Positions 28,357-37,065 are shown, counted from the first letter of the stretch. The stretch: DNA of 64,000 nucleotides from an uncultured bacterium (GCA_949288725.1 CASELF010000017.1:27118-91117), one strand, 5' to 3'. Notes: a model not told the origin generated them from the letters alone. Numbers and translations are program-made.

Positions 28357-29592
28357 TTAGTAATAATTGTTGTTATTAGTTAACATATATGTACCGTTTG
28401 AAAGTTCTCTTGCAATTTCAATCGCTTTTTTCAACTGAACATCATTTTTATTTTTCAAATCTTCTTCAGTAAATTCAACCAATACATCAGGAGTTATACC
28501 TTTTTTGTGAATATCTGTACCATTTGGTGTTAGATATTTCTGAATAGTAATATTGATACCTGAGTTGTTTGGAAGTTTGTTAATTTCTTGAACAAGACCT
28601 TTTCCAAATGATTGAGTTCCGACAATAACGGCTCTTTTGTTATCCTTCATCGCACCTGAGAAAATTTCACTTGCTGAAGCAGAACCTTTATCCACAAGAA
28701 CTACCAAAGGTTTTGAAGTTAATACACCATGTGTTGCTTTTTGAGTTTCTTTGTAGCCATCTCTATCAACGGTACTAACTATCGCACCACCATTTAAAAA
28801 CATATCAGATATGTAGATTGCATTACTCAACAAACCACCAGGATTTGAACGTAAATCTATAATGAATGCCTTTTTATATGGTGAATTCTGTATAATATCA
28901 GAAACTTCTCTTGATGCATTTCTGCTGATAAATGAACTTAATCTGATATAACAGATATCTTTAGGCATTACTACATTATCAGGAACTTTTTGTGAAACTG
29001 ATTTGATTTCAATTTCTGCTCTTGTTATTGTGTATTCCTTTGGTGCTAAATCTTTACGTTTAATCAATAAACGAACTTGGGTACCTTCTTCACCTCTTAT
29101 TTGATCCGCTGCTTTATCAACGGTTATACCTTTTGTACTCTTACCGTCAATTGCAAGAATTTCATCATCTGCCAGTAAGCCTGCTTTTTCTGCCGGAGTA
29201 TCTTCAATTGGTGCTATTACCATTAATTTTCCGTCTTTTACCCCAATTTGAATACCAATACCTTTTAGTGAACCTTTAATTGAGCCTGTTTCATCTGAAA
29301 ATTCTTTTGGATCCAAAAACTTTGTATATGGATCATTCAAACTTGCAACCATTGTTTCGATTGCTACATAGGCATCCTCATCTGTTCTGATTACATTGTC
29401 ATATTTATGACGCCATTTACTCCAATCTTGTTCATTATTGGTCGGGTCTACATATTTGGTATTGATAAGTTTCCATACATTGTCATACAACTCTATCGGA
29501 GTTGATGCTTGAACATTTGATCTTATTATCCAGCCAAATAAAAAGATAAATATGGCTAAAAATATTGCACTTCTTTTCATAATTTTTCTCAT
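28357..29592 (-). CDS. ctpA: C-terminal processing peptidase (S41) with PDZ domain
   Basis: The 411-residue protein has an N-terminal membrane anchor or signal (about 6-24), a PDZ domain at about 104-185 (GIGIQIGVKDGKLMVIAPIE in part), and an S41 protease core. The catalytic serine is in DKGSASASEIF (about 302-311) and the lysine is K331 in SFGKG. It cuts exported proteins near their C-terminus in the periplasm. GGAGGTG lies 12 bases before the ATG at 29592; an ATG 4 codons later is an alternative. Confidence 0.93.
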   Translation of the reverse strand: MRKIMKRSAIFLAIFIFLFGWIIRSNVQASTPIELYDNVWKLINTKYVDPTNNEQDWSKWRHKYDNVIRTDEDAYVAIETMVASLNDPYTKFLDPKEFSDETGSIKGSLKGIGIQIGVKDGKLMVIAPIEDTPAEKAGLLADDEILAIDGKSTKGITVDKAADQIRGEEGTQVRLLIKRKDLAPKEYTITRAEIEIKSVSQKVPDNVVMPKDICYIRLSSFISRNASREVSDIIQNSPYKKAFIIDLRSNPGGLLSNAIYISDMFLNGGAIVSTVDRDGYKETQKATHGVLTSKPLVVLVDKGSASASEIFSGAMKDNKRAVIVGTQSFGKGLVQEINKLPNNSGINITIQKYLTPNGTDIHKKGITPDVLVEFTEEDLKNKNDVQLKKAIEIARELSNGTYMLTNNNNYY

Positions 29593-29758
29593 TCTTATTT
29601 TACACCTCCAATAATCACATCCTGTATCTTTAGACGAACATTATACTCAAAAAGTTTCCATAAAAATACATATGGGATTATTATAGATATATATTAACAC
29701 ATATTAAAAAAAATGTGAAATATAATTTAGAAAACTAATACAAAGATTACCCTACAAA

Positions 29759-30376
29759 CTAATCTTTGCTAAATTGTAAAAGTTTCAAACCTATAGTTTT
29801 CTTTTTGGCATTTTTGTCAGGCAATTCATAGCATTTTATACATCTTGCTTCATAAGTTTCATCCCCGCCTATCATGATTAGAGGTGAACTTTTATCCGCA
29901 GGTTTGCCATCAATAAGTCTTTGAGTTCTTGTTGCATGTTCACAGCCACATTTCATACAAACTGCATGCAATTTATCTACTGTCGTTGCTATACACATTA
30001 ATTCAGGCATTGAACCAAAAGGTTCTGCCTTAAAATCTAAATCCAAACCTGTTCCGATAACTTTTTTACCTTCACTCATTAATTGTGAGATAACTTTTAC
30101 AATATTGGAATCAAAAAATTGTAACTCATCAAGTGCTACAACTTCAGCATCTTTTACAAAATTCAATATTTGAAGCGAATGTTTTACCTTAATTGCATCA
30201 AGCCATAAACCGTTTCTTGATTCGATATAATCACCTTTTGTACGCGTATCAACATCAGGCGAAATAACAATAACCTTTTTCTTTGCAATAATACAACGTC
30301 TGACTCTTCGCAATAATTCTTCAGTCTTTCCGCAACTCATTGGTCCTGTTATTAATTCAAAACTATATCCGCTCAT
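29759..30376 (-). CDS. tdk: Thymidine kinase (type II)
   Basis: Tdk phosphorylates thymidine to dTMP. The 205-residue protein has the P-loop GPMSCGKT at 11-18, the DELQFFD motif, and the zinc-binding pairs CMKCGCEH and CIKCYEL. The lasso-loop tail is present. Its 5' end faces a 238-base gap with no clear coding content. Confidence 0.95.
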   Translation of the reverse strand: MSGYSFELITGPMSCGKTEELLRRVRRCIIAKKKVIVISPDVDTRTKGDYIESRNGLWLDAIKVKHSLQILNFVKDAEVVALDELQFFDSNIVKVISQLMSEGKKVIGTGLDLDFKAEPFGSMPELMCIATTVDKLHAVCMKCGCEHATRTQRLIDGKPADKSSPLIMIGGDETYEARCIKCYELPDKNAKKKTIGLKLLQFSKD

Positions 30377-30614
30377 TTATATAAAATTTCTCCCAAAGTA
30401 TTCTCCCAAAATTTATTATAAAACTCTATAAATAATTTTAAAAGTAAAAATTTGTAAATGTTACAACAGTGAAATACTATACTTGTAATAAGGTTTTTAG
30501 ACATTATCTTTATTTTACATAAATTAATATTTTAAGTTTTAACTAGCAAAAACCACAAAAAAATTCATTTTATATAAACATAGGTAGTAAAAATATAGAA
30601 AGTAGAATTATTTT

Positions 30615-31475
30615 ATGGGCTCAACAATCCAAACAAATGACGGAAGGTATTATCAAAAACCTTCAATTGGTGCAACAATTGGCGGTTTTGCAGCAGGTTC
30701 AGCAGTTGCCAATACAATGCAAGCTGGTATAACCCCTCTTGGTCTTTGGTCAAGCAAGCAAATGAAAAAAATTGCTCAAACAGCAAATCCTAATGAAATC
30801 CGCCCGGCATTATATCAAGCAGTAGAAAAAAGCGGATTAAAAGATAAACTTAGAATTATGGATCTAAAAGATCAAGAAATACCTACAACAACTGCTAAAA
30901 CCTTGAAAGAAAAAATATTGAGTTATCTAAAACCTAAAATAGATATTATAGGAATGGCAAGTAGAGGCGAAAATGCCTTTTTTCAACCAATCAATAATCA
31001 AATAGTAATTAATACTGAAAAACTTGGAATTGCAGGATTTCATGAAGTTGGTCACGCTATGAATTACAATAATAGTAAAATATTGAAAACCATTCAAAAA
31101 ATACGTCCTCAATTCTTATTCGGAATACCATCACTAATTCTTGCAATCTCATTATTTAAACGTAAAAAAGCACCAGGCGAAAAACCAAAAGGCTTCTTCG
31201 ATAAAACAACAACTTTTATAAAAGAAAATGCAGGCAAATTAGCAGCATTATCAACATTACCGATAGTAATTGAAGAACTTATAGCAACTAAAAAAGGTAA
31301 TGCTCTTGCAAAACAACTTCTATCCCCTGAAAACTTTAAAAAAGTTGTAAAATCCAACCGCTGGGGTGCAATTTCCTATATTGGCGGAACTATATTGATT
31401 GGCACAAGCGTATGGCTTGCTAATAAAGTCAAGGATGCAATTGCAAAACCCAAAGAAATAAATCCTCAAGAATAA
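30615..31475 (+). CDS. Membrane protein with HEVGH metallopeptidase-like motif, 286 aa
   Basis: I do not recognise the family. HEVGH at residues 143-147 is an HExxH zinc-site motif, preceded by KLGIAGF. Hydrophobic stretches follow at about 168-182 (FLFGIPSLILAISLF), 207-220 and 252-270. A later acidic pair IEEL (219-222) could supply a third zinc ligand. The N-terminal region GATIGGFAAGSAVANTM is a glycine/alanine-rich hydrophobic stretch. It may be a membrane protease, but other catalytic features are not visible. The gene stands alone between tdk and ssrA. Confidence 0.72.
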   Translation: MGSTIQTNDGRYYQKPSIGATIGGFAAGSAVANTMQAGITPLGLWSSKQMKKIAQTANPNEIRPALYQAVEKSGLKDKLRIMDLKDQEIPTTTAKTLKEKILSYLKPKIDIIGMASRGENAFFQPINNQIVINTEKLGIAGFHEVGHAMNYNNSKILKTIQKIRPQFLFGIPSLILAISLFKRKKAPGEKPKGFFDKTTTFIKENAGKLAALSTLPIVIEELIATKKGNALAKQLLSPENFKKVVKSNRWGAISYIGGTILIGTSVWLANKVKDAIAKPKEINPQE

Positions 31476-31497
31476 ATATTCTATAATATGTAAATAA

Positions 31498-31533
31498 AAA
31501 AAAGAGCAACAAATTAAAAATTGCTCTTTTTTT
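31498..31533. terminator. Bidirectional terminator between the HEVGH gene and ssrA
   Basis: A 9-bp stem (31501-31509 with 31521-31529) has an 11-base loop, an A-run before it and a T-run after it. Confidence 0.75.
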
Positions 31534-31554
31534 AATAATATTAAAATTCTACAC

Positions 31555-31583
31555 TTGAAAAACGTGAAATAAGTATTTATAAT
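31555..31583 (+). promoter_or_regulatory. ssrA promoter
   Basis: TTGAAA (31555-31560), a 17-base spacer, and a perfect TATAAT (31578-31583). Transcription would begin near 31590, about 33 bases before the mature tmRNA end. Confidence 0.72.
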
Positions 31584-31622
31584 AATTAAAGATTGTACAT
31601 TTATAAAATAAAATATATCCAT

Positions 31623-32018
31623 GGGGACGTTTTGGATTTGACAGGATGTTTGGTGAAAATAGGTTGCGAGTCCGAGCGCTGTTCTCGGTTATCAACGAGC
31701 AAAACAAATTAAATGCTAACGTAATTGAAGGCAACTTTGCACCAAGAAGAGCTTATGCTTTGGCTGCTTAGTTTGTAAATAGCTACTCATAAAGCCCAGC
31801 TTGCCGGTTTTATGGGTCAATGATGCAAGACGCAGTGTTGCAATGATAGTAACAACATCAAGACAACTATCAAAGGTTTAGAGTTTCCTTTAAATAAAAC
31901 CTAGGGCTGATTTAACGGTTTTGATACTTTCCGGAATCAGTTGAGCTGATAAGTACCTACACTCGTAGAAATCTGTCTTGATCCATTTTGGACAGGGGTT
32001 CGACTCCCCTCGTCTCCA
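31623..32018 (+). ncRNA. ssrA: tmRNA
   Basis: The 396-base RNA has the tRNA-like ends of one-piece tmRNA. The 5' GGGGACG pairs with CGTCTCC at the 3' end, and a T-arm (AGGGG-TTCGACT-CCCCT) precedes it; the CCA end is not encoded. The tag reading frame (31715-31771) gives ANVIEGNFAPRRAYALAA followed by TAG. Pseudoknot-like segments follow. tmRNA rescues stalled ribosomes and tags the product for degradation. The 3' end is the phage integration site: the integrase gene overlaps it in antisense for 62 bases. Confidence 0.96.
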
Positions 32019-33468
32019 GATTATGTAACTTTATAGCATACTCAAAGGCTAAAATAAGCGGAAAATCTATCGTTTCACCGTCAAAAATGGGGTTCGATAT
32101 TAACAAATTCATCAATTTTCTTTTTTCTTCTGATGATTGGTTCAAATATAGTTGTGGTGCGTCTTTACAGAGGTTCAACAATAGTTCAACATTTCCCACA
32201 AACTCATTACCCGCTTTTGCAATTTTTTCATATTTAATCAGTGCAACATCAAGTTCATGTTGCCATTCGTCACGTTTAGATATATATGTTTCGGTGTCAA
32301 TAATACCGTCGCATTTATCCGTGTACAATTGCGAAAGTCGTCTTTGTAATAGTTTAATTTTTTTGTTTAATCCGTCAGCACTTACACATGCAAATTCACT
32401 TTCCATGTTTATAAGTTCTTTTGCTATGCTTATAATTCCGGAAATACATTCTTCACTAAAATATAAATTATTTAAAACGTGTTCTTGAAAAGCGTTTTCA
32501 AATTCATCTTGTCTTAATGTGGTGTTTTTGCAACTATGACAACGATAATAAATATAATTACCTTTTTTGTGTCTTCCGTGTTGCAATTCTGCAATTAAAG
32601 GTCTTCCGCAATGCTTACATTTAATAAATCCGGAATACGCAAAATTGTGTTTTTTACGTGCGGTTTTGTATTTGCCTTTTATTTTTTCTTGCACGTGCAT
32701 AAATAATTCCGGTGAAATAATCGCGTCGTGCTTTGCATTGTAATATTTTACACCTTTATAAATAAAAATACCGGTGTAAAATTCATTATGCAATATGTTT
32801 TCAATGGTTTTCATCGTGCAATTACGGTTTTTAGGTCTAAAACCGCAGGCATGCATATATTCCGCAAGGGATTTATAAGTGTAGTTTCCCATTAGGTAAC
32901 TTTCAAATATTTGTTTTATAAAGGGCGCAACGGTCGGGTCAATAACAAGTTCCTTTTTTCCGGCGTCATTTTGTTTGCTTATATACCCCATTGGCGGGCT
33001 TGACGGGTAATAACCTTGTGCGCATTTTTCGTTCAAGCCTTTTCGGATTTCTTCCGACAAGTTATCAATGTAATTTTTAGCCATTAAAACACGGATTCCG
33101 TGCATAAATTTGTCTTGACTTTTCGATTCAGCAGACAATATATTGCCCTCTTTGCAAAAATGTATTGCAAGCCCGTTTAAATCGTCTAATGTCACATAGT
33201 CTTTTAAATTTCTATATAACCGGTCAGTCTTTTCAACAAGTATAATTCGGACAGTTGAATTTTTTTTCAAATATTTCACCATATTGTTGAATTGAGTTCG
33301 TCCGGCTTTTTTTGCGGTTTCGGATTCAACAAATTCTTCAACTATTGAAATATTATTCTTTTTGGCGTATTCGTGCAAAAGTTTGATTTGCGCAGGGATT
33401 GAAAAACCCTCTTTTTCTTGACGGTCTGATGATACCCTTGCATATAATACAGCCTTTTTAGTCGTCAT
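31957..33468 (-). CDS. Large serine integrase
   Basis: The 503-residue protein has the resolvase catalytic domain at the N-terminus (AVLYARVSSDRQEKEG; nucleophile about S13), a recombinase domain (NEKCAQGYYPSSPPMGYISK), a zinc ribbon (IKCKHCGRPL, then YYRCHSCKN) and a coiled-coil tail. It integrates and excises the phage at short att sites. I chose the ATG at 33468; the longer frame would start at a TTG. The last 20 residues (from about ETRGVEPLSKMDQ) are the complement of the tmRNA 3' end, so excision would change the protein's tail. Confidence 0.95.
   Translation of the reverse strand: MTTKKAVLYARVSSDRQEKEGFSIPAQIKLLHEYAKKNNISIVEEFVESETAKKAGRTQFNNMVKYLKKNSTVRIILVEKTDRLYRNLKDYVTLDDLNGLAIHFCKEGNILSAESKSQDKFMHGIRVLMAKNYIDNLSEEIRKGLNEKCAQGYYPSSPPMGYISKQNDAGKKELVIDPTVAPFIKQIFESYLMGNYTYKSLAEYMHACGFRPKNRNCTMKTIENILHNEFYTGIFIYKGVKYYNAKHDAIISPELFMHVQEKIKGKYKTARKKHNFAYSGFIKCKHCGRPLIAELQHGRHKKGNYIYYRCHSCKNTTLRQDEFENAFQEHVLNNLYFSEECISGIISIAKELINMESEFACVSADGLNKKIKLLQRRLSQLYTDKCDGIIDTETYISKRDEWQHELDVALIKYEKIAKAGNEFVGNVELLLNLCKDAPQLYLNQSSEEKRKLMNLLISNPIFDGETIDFPLILAFEYAIKLHNLETRGVEPLSKMDQDRFLRV
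31995..32040. other. Left attachment site region (attL), approximate
   Basis: The junction must lie at or just after the tmRNA 3' end, where the integrase gene begins its antisense overlap. Serine integrases need only a short identical core, so the exact crossover cannot be placed by eye. Confidence 0.5.
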
Positions 33469-33838
33469 TTTCCGTTGATTCCCCGCAGTATTCAAAAGGT
33501 ATATTAAAAGCCTTTGTGTAATTTTCTAATGCTTTTAACAACAAATCCGTTTCACCTAAACAAAACATATATTCTGAATGCGTTGTCATTCTTATTGCAA
33601 AATATACAAAACCCTTGAATGTCCATGTGCGGATATTATAAACATCTTTCATATTATCCGAAATAGTTTCATTGTCTTGTGAAATCGTGAAACATTGATT
33701 CTCAAAATTTAGTTGACACTTGCCCTTTTTAATATTTGTAATTTCATTATGGTTTATATAACCTTTTATAAAATCCAATTTGAAGCCGAATTTTGCATTT
33801 TTGCGGTCAAATAAATTATTAAATAAACGTTTAAACAT
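33458..33838 (-). CDS. Hypothetical phage protein, 126 aa
   Basis: No family recognised. The protein has a basic N-terminus (MFKRLFNNLFDRKNAKFGF) and alternating strands; no membrane segment. AAGGAAG lies 5 bases before the ATG at 33838. It sits between the ImmA-like peptidase and the integrase, overlapping the latter by 11 bases, so it belongs to the lysogeny operon. Confidence 0.65.
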   Translation of the reverse strand: MFKRLFNNLFDRKNAKFGFKLDFIKGYINHNEITNIKKGKCQLNFENQCFTISQDNETISDNMKDVYNIRTWTFKGFVYFAIRMTTHSEYMFCLGETDLLLKALENYTKAFNIPFEYCGESTENDD

Positions 33839-33850
33839 ATACACTTCCTT

Positions 33851-34069
33851 TTATATGTGTGCTAACATTTCAAGTTCACTAACGTTTTTGTTACGGTCAA
33901 AATCGTTATTTTTTATATGGTTTAATTCGTGTTTGAATGCTTTTTGTAGGCAGGCATGCGACATTCTTGAATTTAAAATTATTGTGTAGTAATCATCACC
34001 GGAATGATACATTGTAAAAGCATTGATTTTTTCCGGCAAATTTTTGTAAACAACCATGTAATTATCCAT
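33851..34069 (-). CDS. Short ImmA/IrrE-like metallopeptidase, 72 aa
   Basis: FKHELNHIKNNDF contains HELNH, an HExxH zinc motif in the context used by the ImmA/IrrE family. In ICEBs1 and similar elements ImmA cleaves the neighbouring ImmR repressor on induction. This protein is much shorter than usual (about 150 residues), having little beyond the core. Its start overlaps the repressor stop by 8 bases, matching the immR-immA arrangement. Confidence 0.7.
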   Translation of the reverse strand: MDNYMVVYKNLPEKINAFTMYHSGDDYYTIILNSRMSHACLQKAFKHELNHIKNNDFDRNKNVSELEMLAHI

Positions 34070-34439
34070 TAGACGTTCCCTTTATTGAATTTGCAACGGT
34101 TATAATGGCGCGCACTTGTTCCGGCGTCATGTCACGCATTGCGTCAAATAATATTCTATAATCGGGATTGTCATGTAATTCTTGCGCTAATTCCGCAGTT
34201 TTGCGGTCAAGATAATAAGGGGATTTGGGTTCTGTTTCCCATTCAAAAAAGTCATCAATACTACAGTCTAATGCTTTTGCAATAGCCTTTAAAAATTTTA
34301 AAGTTGGGTTTTTGTTGAATCCGCCTAAAATCTTTGAAATAGTGCTTTTGCTAAAATTTGTCATACTTGCCAATTCGTCGTAAGTATAATTTTTAGATTT
34401 TAACATTTCTTTCATTTTATTGATACTAAATTCGGGCAT
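34062..34439 (-). CDS. XRE-family phage repressor, 125 aa
   Basis: An N-terminal helix-turn-helix lies at about residues 8-60 (YDELASMTNFSKSTISKILG, FNKNPTLKFLKAIAKALDCS). The C-terminal 60 residues are helical and have no LexA-type self-cleavage motif, so release probably needs the adjacent ImmA-like peptidase. It faces the early operon across a 205-base control region. AAGGAAAGG precedes the ATG. Confidence 0.87.
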   Translation of the reverse strand: MPEFSINKMKEMLKSKNYTYDELASMTNFSKSTISKILGGFNKNPTLKFLKAIAKALDCSIDDFFEWETEPKSPYYLDRKTAELAQELHDNPDYRILFDAMRDMTPEQVRAIITVANSIKGTSNG

Positions 34440-34552
34440 TGTTTAACCTTTCCTTTGTCCATATTGTGACACACAGCAAAAAAAAATTCTAGTTATTGAA
34501 ACAAATTTAACATATATATGAATAAAAAAATCCTAAAAATGAAATTTACCAC

Positions 34553-34610
34553 TTGACAAATTCATTTTATTGAAATAAGATTGCTTTGTGGTGTTTCAAT
34601 TTAATGAAAC
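34553..34610 (+). promoter_or_regulatory. Early phage promoter with repressor operators
   Basis: TTGACA (34553-34558), 17-base spacer, TAAGAT (34576-34581). Two related inverted repeats lie here: TTCA-N6-TGAA at 34561-34574 in the spacer, and GTTTCA-N6-TGAAAC at 34593-34610 just downstream. Their centres are 34 bases apart. A half-site TTGAAAC is also seen near 34496. They are likely operators of the repressor at 34062. Confidence 0.68.
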
Positions 34611-34644
34611 ATGAGAGAGGAAAGTTTAATAAAAGGAAAATTTT

Positions 34645-34848
34645 ATGTACAGGAACATTTTAGCAGAAATGACAAGAAACGGCATGACACGTGCTTTTGT
34701 TGCTAAAAAATTAAATTTGTCGTTGCCGTCTTTCAGAAAAAAACTTTCGGGTCAAATAGATTTCAAAATGTCTGAAATTAAAATTTTACTTTCATTATTT
34801 GGAAACAATGTTTCTTTTGAATATCTGTTTGAGGTCAAGCCGGCATGA
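34645..34848 (+). CDS. Cro-like helix-turn-helix protein, 67 aa
   Basis: A compact helix-turn-helix is visible (GMTRAFVAKKLNLSLPSFRK, KLSGQIDFKMSEIKILLSL). It is the first gene right of the control region, the place of Cro or an antagonist of the repressor. AAAGGA precedes the ATG. Confidence 0.75.
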   Translation: MYRNILAEMTRNGMTRAFVAKKLNLSLPSFRKKLSGQIDFKMSEIKILLSLFGNNVSFEYLFEVKPA

Positions 34849-34970
34849 AAAAGAAGTTAAAAGTCATTGTTTCAATTGATAAAACACCAATGACAGAAGA
34901 AGAAAAGAAAATCCGTATTGCGCAATTCTTTATACTTTTGCACAAGTGGAAATATAGTCAAGCAGTATAA
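34845..34970 (+). CDS. Small phage protein, 41 aa
   Basis: The ATG overlaps the preceding stop (ATGA), implying coupled translation. The peptide is basic at the start (MKKKLKVIVS) with a helical end; no family recognised. Confidence 0.5.
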   Translation: MKKKLKVIVSIDKTPMTEEEKKIRIAQFFILLHKWKYSQAV

Positions 34971-34995
34971 CGGAAAGAAAGAGAGGTTAAACAAA

Positions 34996-35346
34996 GTGAA
35001 CAAAAAAACAAAACAGTTATTACAAATTACCAAAAACGCATATTCGCAGGCGTTAGAGGTTTTAGGATTTGTTAAACAAAAAGAACAAATGAGCGACCAA
35101 AAATTAAATACAGAATTAGAACGTCGCATTCGGCAAATCCGTGAAGTAAACAGTCAAAAAATCATTATGAACGTGTATGTTCCGCAAATAATCAAGGAAA
35201 CGTTAGAAAAAGACAATTACTTGATTTCGCAGGCTCAAGCGTTGCCAATTGCGGTTGCAAAGTTCAATCAAGAATTACAAGCCGGAAGAATTGATTCTTT
35301 ATTCAATTTTGTTGTTCCGGAAGATGAAAGCGTAAAGGGGGAATAA
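34996..35346 (+). CDS. Hypothetical phage protein, 116 aa
   Basis: No family recognised. The start is taken as GTG at 34996, with AGAGAGG 9 bases upstream; the frame is open from 34918. The protein is helical and basic, with KLNTELERRIRQIREVNSQK likely forming a coiled coil. Its stop overlaps the SSB start (TAATG). Confidence 0.6.
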   Translation: MNKKTKQLLQITKNAYSQALEVLGFVKQKEQMSDQKLNTELERRIRQIREVNSQKIIMNVYVPQIIKETLEKDNYLISQAQALPIAVAKFNQELQAGRIDSLFNFVVPEDESVKGE

Positions 35347-35750
35347 TGGGAAAAACCAAAACAAATCAAGTAGTTTTATTAGGACGTGTCGGTTGGAAAG
35401 ATTTTAAATATACCGAAAATGGAACAGCGATTGCAACAATCAATCTTGGTGTGAAACGCGGTCAAGATAAATGGAACAATTTTTTCATTAAGTTTTTCAA
35501 TACAAAAATGAAAAGTATTGCGGAAGAAGTCGCGGAACTTGTTTCAGAGGGTGACTATATACAAGTAACCGGACGACTTATTGAAACAAAATTCATTCCA
35601 AAAGGTTGGGAAAATCAACTTGACGAAAACGGCAATCAAAAAACCGTTTCAAAAATTGAGATAGTCGCGCAATCATACCGCAAAGTCTATTACAACGAAG
35701 AAACGGAAGAATTTGACTATATAGGCGGTGACTATGGTCAAGATTGTTAA
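35346..35750 (+). CDS. Single-stranded DNA-binding protein-like (OB fold), 134 aa
   Basis: QVVLLGRVGWKDFKYTENGT, ATINLGVKRG and GDYIQVTGRLIETKF follow the SSB order of OB-fold strands. It would protect single strands during phage replication. The typical acidic C-terminal tip (DDIPF) is missing; the protein ends GGDYGQDC, so partner recruitment may differ. It overlaps the next gene by 17 bases. Confidence 0.78.
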   Translation: MGKTKTNQVVLLGRVGWKDFKYTENGTAIATINLGVKRGQDKWNNFFIKFFNTKMKSIAEEVAELVSEGDYIQVTGRLIETKFIPKGWENQLDENGNQKTVSKIEIVAQSYRKVYYNEETEEFDYIGGDYGQDC

Positions 35751-36288
35751 AGTAGTAAACGGACAAGAACGTGTTTATGAAGTCGGAAGAAATTATGTTA
35801 TAGGCGAAAGGATAAAAGGCGACAAAGGCGGTTATAAATTGCTACATCACACCGACGGTTTCACCTCGACAATATACTTTCAATCAAATAATTTCTTCCA
35901 CGATAAAACACCAAAAAATATTGGTTGCCTATTGTATGACTTCACAAACGATATTGTAACTTATAGAAAATATGGTTTCAAGACTTCCGAACATGAATTT
36001 CACAAAACCGATTCAATCGGCTTGAACTGGGATATTGTTTCAAATTTATGTCCGAAAGACCTTGTTTCGGTTGTTGAAGTTCAAGGCAATAAAAAAATTG
36101 TGCGTTCAATATCTGTTTCAAAGGCATTAAAATTTCAAGATTTCAAATATTTCAAACATCTTGGTTATGAAAAGCAAGTTTTCATTCCGGCATGTGAATT
36201 TAAAACAAAAGAATACGAAATCAAGAAAAAGCGCAAGAGGGGGTTAAATAGTGGAAAGACTAACAAACAGAGAACAACAAGTCTTTAA
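35734..36288 (+). CDS. Hypothetical phage protein, 184 aa
   Basis: No family recognised. It starts within the end of the SSB gene (ATG 35734; a GTG two codons earlier is possible). The protein is basic, especially the last 25 residues (EIKKKRKRGLNSGKTNKQR), suggesting nucleic-acid binding. It overlaps the next gene. Confidence 0.6.
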   Translation: MVKIVKVVNGQERVYEVGRNYVIGERIKGDKGGYKLLHHTDGFTSTIYFQSNNFFHDKTPKNIGCLLYDFTNDIVTYRKYGFKTSEHEFHKTDSIGLNWDIVSNLCPKDLVSVVEVQGNKKIVRSISVSKALKFQDFKYFKHLGYEKQVFIPACEFKTKEYEIKKKRKRGLNSGKTNKQRTTSL

Positions 36289-36433
36289 CGCTATTTTAGC
36301 CGGAAAAAGGACTTGCGAAATACGAAAAGAAATGAATATTGCGACAAGTACAATTCGCACTTATTACAAACACATCTATTCAAAATTATTTGTAAATTCA
36401 AAAAAAGAACTAATTTTGAAATACAAGCAGTAA
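36251..36433 (+). CDS. LuxR-type helix-turn-helix protein, 60 aa
   Basis: The whole protein is one GerE/LuxR-like DNA-binding domain: LTNREQQVFNAILAGKRTCE, then ATSTIRTYYKHIYSKL. It starts at GTG with AGAGGGGG 8 bases upstream. No receiver or ligand domain is attached, so it is a stand-alone regulator, perhaps for the middle or late genes. Confidence 0.75.
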   Translation: MERLTNREQQVFNAILAGKRTCEIRKEMNIATSTIRTYYKHIYSKLFVNSKKELILKYKQ

Positions 36434-36444
36434 AGGAAGCAAAA

Positions 36445-37053
36445 ATGAAAAATAGTAATAAAGCAAAAAGAGAAATCAGAATTGAAATAAACAAATCAGT
36501 TTTAAAGAAAATAATTAAATCACATAAAAATTTCGCTAGTAAATATGAAATAAGTTCTATTTTAGCAAATTTTCATTTTGAACTAGCAAATAATCATTTG
36601 GAAATCGCGTCAACAGACGGGAATCGTTTATTGATTAGTACAATTGAAGTGAACAATCCGAACAATGATTTTTGTTCGTTTAATGTTAATGGCGGGCTTT
36701 TATCAAAATTGGTTATATTCAAAGGTAGTGTCATTGACTGGCTTGAAGTCGTCATTTTAAAAGATTCTATTCAATTTAATGACAATGAATTTGGAATCCG
36801 GCAGGAATTTAAACTTGTTGAAGCACAGTTTCCAAAATATAAACAACTCATTCCGGATTATGGCAATGAAAATTTTGCAATCGGTTTAAATTCGCAGTTC
36901 TTCAAGGATTTATCATCATTAGAGCCGAACGAAAGAACAAATATAATTATTTTCAATTTCAACAAAGAAAATAATTTAAAACCGGTTCTTGTCGATACAG
37001 GTTCACCGGAATTAAAACAAAAGGCACTTTTAATGCCGGTGCAAATTAGATAA
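36445..37053 (+). CDS. Short DNA sliding clamp (DnaN-like) homologue, 202 aa
   Basis: Motifs follow bacterial beta-clamp order: ASTDGNRLL (56-63; compare ATDGHRLA), QFPKYKQLIP (129-137; compare FPDYRRVLP) and the C-terminal KALLMPVQIR (compare VVMPMRL). At 202 residues it is little over half of the usual 370, and appears to keep only domain II and a shortened domain III. It may serve the phage replisome or divert host polymerase. AAAGGA precedes the ATG; the frame opens earlier, at 36313. Confidence 0.78.
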   Translation: MKNSNKAKREIRIEINKSVLKKIIKSHKNFASKYEISSILANFHFELANNHLEIASTDGNRLLISTIEVNNPNNDFCSFNVNGGLLSKLVIFKGSVIDWLEVVILKDSIQFNDNEFGIRQEFKLVEAQFPKYKQLIPDYGNENFAIGLNSQFFKDLSSLEPNERTNIIIFNFNKENNLKPVLVDTGSPELKQKALLMPVQIR

Positions 37054-37065
37054 GAGGTGACCGGC

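Noticed and set aside
31957..31995. ssrA broken by the insertion
   Set aside because: The acceptor stem and T-arm pair perfectly and the tag frame is intact, so the tmRNA should work.
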